DNA of 64,000 bases, taken from Pegoplata infirma (lineage: Eukaryota; Arthropoda; Insecta; Diptera; Anthomyiidae). The notes beneath the pieces were generated by a model, which was given only the letters and a program-made list of their open reading frames with translations, was not told where the DNA came from and did no database searches. Shown here piece by piece: positions 59,509-64,000 of the stretch. Numbering within the stretch: position 1 is the stretch's first letter; every line of letters starts with the position of its first letter. The stretch covers positions 245,836,414-245,900,413 of the forward strand of contig OY992537.1 in the NCBI GenBank assembly GCA_963921195.1. The letters are read 5' to 3'. The position numbers and the translations under genes are program-made.

Positions 59509-59640
59509 AACAAGTAAAAAATTTAAATTCGACTTTGACGAATCTATTAGTGCCCTACACAATATCTAAAAGCTTTGGAATGAACATATTTTTTTGATAT
59601 TTTTTTCATGCAAAGTTTTTTTTTTAGAGTTTTTTATCTG
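59509..59640 (-). mobile_element. INE-1-like 3' end, minus strand
   Basis: 'aacaagtaaaaaatttaaat' followed by 'cgactttgacgaatct' and 'gtgccctacacaat' is the inverse of the family's 3' terminus. The body is lost within about 100 bp. Confidence 0.55.
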
Positions 59641-60477
59641 CTGTAAACCCTAAACCAGTTCACTTTTTTACGTAATTATTTTTGATTTAACAAGATACAT
59701 TTGCAAAATTTTAAAATGAAACTTATTTTTCTTTTATTTTTTTTTAATTTTTTAAAGTAACCCAAATCGACGAAACTGCCCCATCTATGGGGCACATTCG
59801 CAAAGAGGGTGGGCACAATCGCCAAGAAATAACATTTCTTGACATTTGTTAACAATATAATTTTTCGCATAAATTATTATTAAAAACTTAATTTTATCGA
59901 AGAAAACCAAAAGAATATACTACCCGTGGCATATGAACAACATGGGGTACATCTGTCATCGGCGAATCCACCCGATGGGTCACTTACGCTGACAAAACTA
60001 CACCATTTAAAGTGGCGTATCAACCCCAAAAAAAAAAACTGCCCATCCTTACTCTGGCGAATGTTACCCAGGAGCGAGCGCTCACAAAAAAAATATAATT
60101 TTGTATACTTAATAATTATTGCAGTTTTTTTAATAGATAGTAACAATGAGCAATATTTTTGTAACTCTCAAAATCAAAATTATTACAAAATATACTGACT
60201 TTTTTCAGCACCCTAAAAATTACAAAAACACATCTGTCCGGTTTCACGTGTCAGTAGAACGGTCAAAATTAATAGTGTGAAAGATGATTGATAAATACAC
60301 ATTTGACTCATTTTTGGTACCTCTCTTAGTTTTAGAGATAAGTGCGGGTGGCGAGTGTGCCCGACAGGAAAATAATGGTCTCTCTACCTTGTTTGATTTT
60401 TTTTATTGGGTAATTTTTTTTCAGTGTATTTTTTTTTTTGTTAACAAAAAAATATTTTATTTCAATAACAATTAAAA
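59641..60477. other. Unclassified stretch with GC-rich inverted words
   Basis: 'ggggcacattcgc' and 'gggcacaatcgcc' (59789-59822) face 'ggcgagtgtgccc' (60350-60362), suggesting the arms of another non-autonomous element. Frames at 59880-60198 overlap on both strands and are not credible genes. Ends not resolved. Confidence 0.3.
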
Positions 60478-60530
60478 CAAATGAGATTCTTAAATTCGGC
60501 TTTGTCGAATCTTTGATACCCTCCAACATG
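60478..60530 (-). mobile_element. INE-1-like 3' terminus, minus strand
   Basis: 'acaaatgagattcttaaatt', 'cggctttgtcgaatct' and 'gataccctcc' form the inverse 3' hairpin terminus. A hAT palindrome was inserted about 10 bp further in. Confidence 0.6.
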
Positions 60531-60539
60531 TAAAAAAAT

Positions 60540-60914
60540 CAGGGTTGGCAACCGATACCCACCTTGAATAACGGTATTTGGCTATTGTACCGCAACCAAT
60601 AAAGATATGGACATTTTCAAAAGCGATTATGAAAGCTGATGATATTTCTAGTATTTTAAATGTGTCACTTCGTATTTCTACCGGTTCGTTTGAGTTATAT
60701 AGGCCAATACCGTTATAATACCGTTTCAAACGGTATTATAAAGGTATTGACCTATATTTCGAAAACGAACCGGTAGAAATACGATGTGACACATTTAAAT
60801 TACTGGAAATTTCATCAGCTTTCATAATCACTTTTGAAAATGTCCATATCTTTATTGGTTGCGGTACAATAGCCAAATACCGTTATTCTAGGTGGGTATC
60901 GGTTGCCAACCCTG
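60540..60914. mobile_element. Fully palindromic hAT MITE, TSD AAAAAAAT
   Basis: CAGGGTTGGCAACCGATACC mirrors GGTATCGGTTGCCAACCCTG, and the inverted match continues with few mismatches to the centre near 60727. TSD AAAAAAAT (60532-60539, 60915-60922). The 375-bp element is essentially one hairpin. The opposite-strand frames at 60490-60729 and 60815-61012 are products of it and its flank. Confidence 0.85.
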
Positions 60915-60922
60915 AAAAAAAT

Positions 60923-62964
60923 ACAAATTCCGTGTGCGTTCTTTTTTTGCGGGGGAGAGGGTTTGGTTGGGATACCTTTCCTTTCGCGAAAAATATTTAC
61001 TAACTTATGCACTTTGTTAAAAATTTATTATTAGTTTAATAATTTTTTTACCTTCACTCCCACAAAAAGGGGCGGGGCGAAAAAACGTTATGTTCTAATC
61101 CGCTGGGTCCAAGTGCAGGTCTTGAACTTCTTAATGCATAAAAATGTTTCAAAATAACATGTAAAAAAATTGCGTTTTTTCAGAGGTTGCTTTAGTTCTT
61201 CAAGGGGAACTTACCACCCACACATCCCTCCGCCTCCAAAGACCCCTAGCCAACTTTATTTTTCGTTGAAATATGCATTTAAATTTAATTTAGTTTATTA
61301 ATTTTTTCGATAATCTAATCATCAAACCAGCAGAATACTCGTTATTACATAAAAGACAATTTTCCTTAAAAAAAAAATTACCAGCACACCAGTCTAATGT
61401 ATATTAGTTTGCAAGTTTGTACTAGTGTATACATATTTTTCAACAAACCAACCTGAAACTGTCATAGACATTAAGTTGCCGCTGTTGTCAGTGTAAATTG
61501 TAGGTACGTTCATTATCAACGACATCGTTGTCGTTTTGTCCTGTCCTTCCTTTTGGCCTTGTGACTAATGCTTTGCACAGCAGTTAGTCGTTCGTTAAAG
61601 TTGTGTTGAGTTTAGTTCAAGTCAGCGAGAGCGAGAATTGAACACCTGAATATTTTCTGTTTTAAATAAAACAGGTGCTATACCATTGTCAAATAGCATA
61701 GGATTCACACACACACATACACTAACTCCTCATGTGTATGCTTTCGTATGCATTTACATTGGTGTGGGTGCAAAGGCAGGTACTAATATGACACTTAATG
61801 CAAAAGTACCAAACAAGTACTGAGCTAAAGATTTAAATTGATATGAGAAAAAAAATAAACAAACTCTCTGATGTTCCTGCACACACACATACATACAAAT
61901 GTATATTGTATATTTAGTAATTTACGACTTGCTGCATTATCATCCCATTTCCAGTTACGCCAGGATGTCTGCAGAATTCTTTCTAAGTGTTGGCAGTAGA
62001 TTTTTAAAACTCCGGGTGTTTTTCTTCAAGCCAAGAGTTTAGTAAGTGTCCTTGGTTCCAAAAAAAAAATCCGAAAGAAAAAACATGTATGTTTTGAGCA
62101 CAAACAACACACACAAGGTTAATGCGATCGATATTTCATGATTAATTGGAAAATTTTCTTCGTCTGACACTTTGACACAACCAACTGTATACGAAGGCAA
62201 AAAGAAAGACAGAAAGAGCCAGCAAGGTAAAAGAGAAATTTTCCGCCTGCAGTGCAGCTATTGTTTGAAAGTGTGAAATTTTTTGGATTTTCTTGAAATC
62301 ACACCTCGATCGCGCCCTTTTCAACCAAACTCTTGCTGTGCTAAAATATGACTCTGTCCAGTTGAGAGGTGGCATTCTAAGAAATCTATCAGAGAAGTCT
62401 GGGCGTGGGAATATGCAGATACAATTAAGTTTTCCATTTAATTTTGCTTGTCTAAAATCTATATTATTTAATAAATTTTATTTTGTCATTGTTAATACAA
62501 AATTAATTTAAAAATATAATAATATTGCAGTCTTTAAAATTATGATCCTTTGCACACGTCCAATATTAATGTTGAATTTTATCTGGTGGGGTTTGAAGGA
62601 TAATTATAACCACATCTAGATTAAAATAACGCTGGCTTGTTGTAACAGGCCATAGTTGCTGGTCACTATACACAAAACATATGGAATTGCGGTCATAGTG
62701 ACAGATGCTGTCACATCCTGCTAAATAAATTTTTCCCAGTTGTCCATTGTGTGAAAATGCGAGAATGTAAATATGTATGTATGTATGCATGTGAAAATGT
62801 GTTTGTGTTTATATTGCACGCGTACCCATTAATTATGAACGAATTAATATTGGACATAAAAACACACACACACACATGCTAAGTTTACACTGTATTACAC
62901 TATAATTCGGTTATTGCGAACTCTTTGTGTTGCAATTTTTTTTTTAGAAAATTCAGCTGTGACA
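60923..62964. other. 2-kb stretch, possibly ancestral DNA
   Basis: Contains CA repeats (61706-61722, 61882-61890, 62864-62876) and the promoter-like patch at 61560-61680. No transposon ends recognised. Frames at 62142-62375 and 62293-62511 overlap on opposite strands and have no supporting features. Confidence 0.35.
61560..61680 (+). promoter_or_regulatory. Possible initiator-type promoter / 5' exon
   Basis: CAGCAGTTAGTCGTTCG resembles a fly initiator (A at 61582). It is followed by GT- and GA-rich leader-like sequence ('gtcagcgagagcgagaattg'). The local GC is higher than its surroundings, as in fly 5' UTRs. A possible donor 'aaacag|gtgcta' lies near 61674. The downstream promoter element is poor, there is no ATG frame, and an LTR or chance match is possible. 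Confidence 0.25.
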
Positions 62965-64000
62965 ACAGAAAATCGTCATTATAACTTTTGAACCACTGGA
63001 CTGATTTCGCTGAAATTTAAATCGAACCGGGCCCGAGGAACGACAAATATATATGCCACACCTCAGAATTGTCGTTCAAAAGTTACCGTGTGTTTTATAT
63101 CGTAAATTCGCGAAAACCCTTGCCTAAATTTACTCTTTTGCTTACAACTTTTGAACCACTGCACAGAGGTAAAAACCGGCCAAAACTAAAAAAAAAAAAT
63201 TTTTTCTTTTTTTCCAAATTGATGCCAAATGAGAGCTTACACTTCAAAACATGCGATTACAAAGTTTTGTGCCAATCCCTTGACTAGTTTAGGTTTTATA
63301 ACGAAGCAAAGTTGAGTAATTGTATTTATTATTTTTTAAATTTAAAGTTGTGATTTGCAACTTTGAAATCCAAGTAGGCTGTAAACTAAAAAAAAAACAT
63401 TTTGTCTTAAAATTGATATATTTTGAAAACTTAGCATTATTTTTACATGCCACATGCATTTCGGTAATTTCGAGTGCGTGGATCAATTTAAACAGTGGTG
63501 GTGAAAATAAATCTAAAAAAATAAAAAAATTATAAAAAATACAAACTTTGGAAAGCCCAAAAAATTACTTTTTGCTCAAAATTGCTCTTAAGTCGCTATA
63601 CCACAAATTAGTATAAGGGTTCCCAAGTAAGTACTAATTAACAGCAGTACCAAGTTTAACCAAGTCTTTCAGTTAGAGCCTTTTAAAGTTGGGTCATTTA
63701 TATGTAAATAAAGAGCTTTTTGAGCTGCGGAAAACACATAAAAAAGAAGATGGATGAAATACTGACGGTTAAGACACATCTTAAAACACCTTCAAAAAAT
63801 TTTTTTTCGCGAATAAAAAAAAAAAATTTCGCGGAAAAAAAAATTCCGCGGAAATTTTTTTTTTTCGCAAAATTGGTTTATTATTATATTCTTAACCTAC
63901 CTACAACATTTTATAAGTTTACATAAAAAATTAAAGAAGTTATAGGGTTTTGGCCGGAATTTACCACTGTGCACTGGACCGATTTTGCTGGATTGCACAC
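62965..64000 (-). mobile_element. INE-1-like body fragment, minus strand, split
   Basis: 'ttataacttttgaaccactg', 'ttcgctgaaatttaaatcga' and 'aaagttaccgtgtgttttat' match the 57850-58100 body of the complete minus-strand copy. The fragment is split at 'gaaccactg' by the element at 63162 and resumes at 63977 with 'gaccgattttgctggatt' to the window edge. Confidence 0.7.
63162..63971. mobile_element. Transib-like MITE, TSD CACTG
   Basis: CACAGAGGTAAAAACCGGCC mirrors GGCCGGAATTTACCACTGTG, flanked by CACTG on both sides (63157-63161, 63972-63976). The INE-1-like host gives the empty site (gaaccactggaccg). CAC-starting ends with a 5-bp duplication fit Transib. It ends near 63836 with facing 'cgcggaaa' and 'ttccgcgg' words. 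No transposase. Confidence 0.75.

Noticed and set aside
61560..61680. LTR of a retrotransposon
   Set aside because: The AGTTAGTCGTT-like start resembles some fly LTR promoters, but no TG...CA ends, primer-binding site or second LTR were found.

Overview
This 64 kb window looks like gene-poor, transposon-saturated nuclear DNA of a higher fly, probably a calyptrate (blowfly, flesh-fly or house-fly relative). The sequence is strongly AT-rich. Open frames are nearly all short chance frames. The best lineage marker is a repeat that begins with a 'ttataccctcc...gagggtata' hairpin, continues through 'cataaagtatatatatt' and 'gatgtccgtccgtc', and ends in a small hairpin followed by 'acttgt'. It matches what I remember of the dipteran INE-1/DINE-1 (Helentron-associated) family and occurs at least eight times, whole or in part. 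No complete host gene is recognisable. One short minus-strand segment (50768-50918) may be a host exon, and two promoter-like patches (about 2.4-2.55 kb and 61.56-61.68 kb) are suggestive only.

The content is best read as insertions within insertions, because many elements keep exact target-site duplications (TSDs). About fifteen have hAT-type structure (8-bp TSD, short terminal inverted repeats). About a dozen have CAC...GTG or CCCAG...CTGGG ends with 2-bp TSDs. Two have CACAG(T/A)G ends with 5-bp TSDs, as in Transib. Others are Tc1/mariner-type with TA duplications. There is also the 3' end of a jockey/LOA-like LINE and several fragments of the INE-1-like family.

Layout: 0-3 kb holds an INE-1-like element, a LINE tail split by a small element, and a promoter-like patch. 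3.0-10.15 kb is one 7.1-kb hAT-like element with about 550-bp inverted arms. It carries a Transib-like element with a transposase relic, a second broken ORF and a three-layer nest. 10.2-20 kb holds MITE families and a roughly 120-bp tandem array split by a hAT element. 20.6-22.85 kb is a TIR element carrying a 35-bp self-complementary minisatellite. 23-32.5 kb is a run of hAT elements, MITEs and a dead mariner. 32.5-41.4 kb holds a decayed satellite and further MITEs. 41.46-47.43 kb is a five-level nest that includes one hAT element inserted into its own sibling. 47.8-64 kb holds hairpin-rich MITEs, INE-1-like copies, back-to-back hAT insertions and a Transib-like MITE at the right edge.

No working gene set or pathway can be assembled. 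What the window records is the order and target choice of many non-autonomous DNA transposons. Family names rest on TIR/TSD structure and remembered motifs, not on database searches.
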